From contig JAITAE010000226.1 of the NCBI GenBank assembly GCA_031284295.1, positions 1 through 5,704 of the forward strand: DNA of 5,704 nt, read 5' to 3'. Both the position numbers and the translations under genes were made by a program. The notes below the pieces were generated by a model, which worked only from the letters and a program-made list of their open reading frames with translations, made no database searches and had not been told where the DNA came from. This DNA is from Spirochaetaceae bacterium (GTDB taxonomy: Bacteria; Spirochaetota; Spirochaetia; Treponematales; Breznakiellaceae). This document shows, in pieces, positions 5,632 through 5,704 of this stretch. Each line of letters opens with the position of its first letter. Within the stretch, counting starts at the first letter, position 1.

Positions 5632-5704
5632 TCAGCGGGATATGGTTATTTCTTCGACTCCGTCAAATTTATCGTCAAGATTCACGCTATTCGGTATTGC
5701 CCCG
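5632..5704 (-). CDS. C-terminal end of an unidentified gene (cut by window)
   Basis: A minus-strand frame enters at the window edge and ends at TGA 5634-5632. It encodes 23 visible residues, with VNLDDKFDGVEEITISR at the end. An acidic segment followed by a short beta-like ending is protein-like and in the orientation of all neighbouring genes, but there is too little to identify a family. The other two minus frames hit stops early here (for example TAG within the first six codons of one of them), which mildly supports this frame. If real, this gene is the upstream neighbour of the DHH gene, separated by about 170 bp of mobile-element-like sequence. Confidence 0.5.
   Translation of the reverse strand, partial: GAIPNSVNLDDKFDGVEEITISR

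Overview
The window reads as a piece of a spirochaete chromosome, most likely a Treponema-like species of moderate to fairly high GC. This rests on recollection of family features, not on a search. The features are a GAF-domain sigma-54 activator with the N-terminal style I associate with treponemes, a lipoprotein with the relaxed Ser-Ile-Ser-Cys lipobox common in spirochaetes, and a bitopic TPR membrane protein beside it. All convincing genes lie on the minus strand, so the window is described here from its right end, in the direction of transcription.

Right end (5460-5704): the last 23 codons of an unidentified gene end at 5632. A gap of about 170 bp follows. It carries an imperfect 38-bp inverted repeat and a plus-strand frame that resemble the right end and tnpB tail of an IS200/IS605-type element, without the rest of that element. 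A GC-rich hairpin sits just before the next gene.

Gene pair 1 (3560-5459): an NrnA-type DHH/DHHA1 phosphoesterase is followed by a zinc-ribbon class I SAM methyltransferase. The two are joined by an unusual double ATGA arrangement around a 19-codon frame. Just after the methyltransferase stop is a fragment of about 40 codons that looks like the C-terminal tail of a DEDD (IS110-type) transposase.

Gap 3133-3559 (427 bp): this holds the transposase-like fragment, a possible 24-aa small ORF with a good Shine-Dalgarno sequence, a 9-bp direct repeat with a 20-bp period, a 12-bp GC palindrome, and a clear sigma-70-type promoter (TTGACA, 17 bp, CATAAT). An 11-bp palindrome lies at the predicted transcription start.

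Gene group 2 (1-3132): that promoter faces a compact run of a GAF/AAA+/Fis sigma-54 enhancer-binding protein, a TPR membrane protein (30 bp later), and a Big_2-containing lipoprotein (ATGA overlap) cut by the window edge. The layout suggests one transcript for a cytoplasmic regulator and two envelope proteins. Their shared job is not evident from sequence. I see no tRNA, rRNA, CRISPR array or complete mobile element. I do not see a complete new defence or mobile system. The most unusual material is the two mobile-element scars and the small features in the two intergenic gaps.
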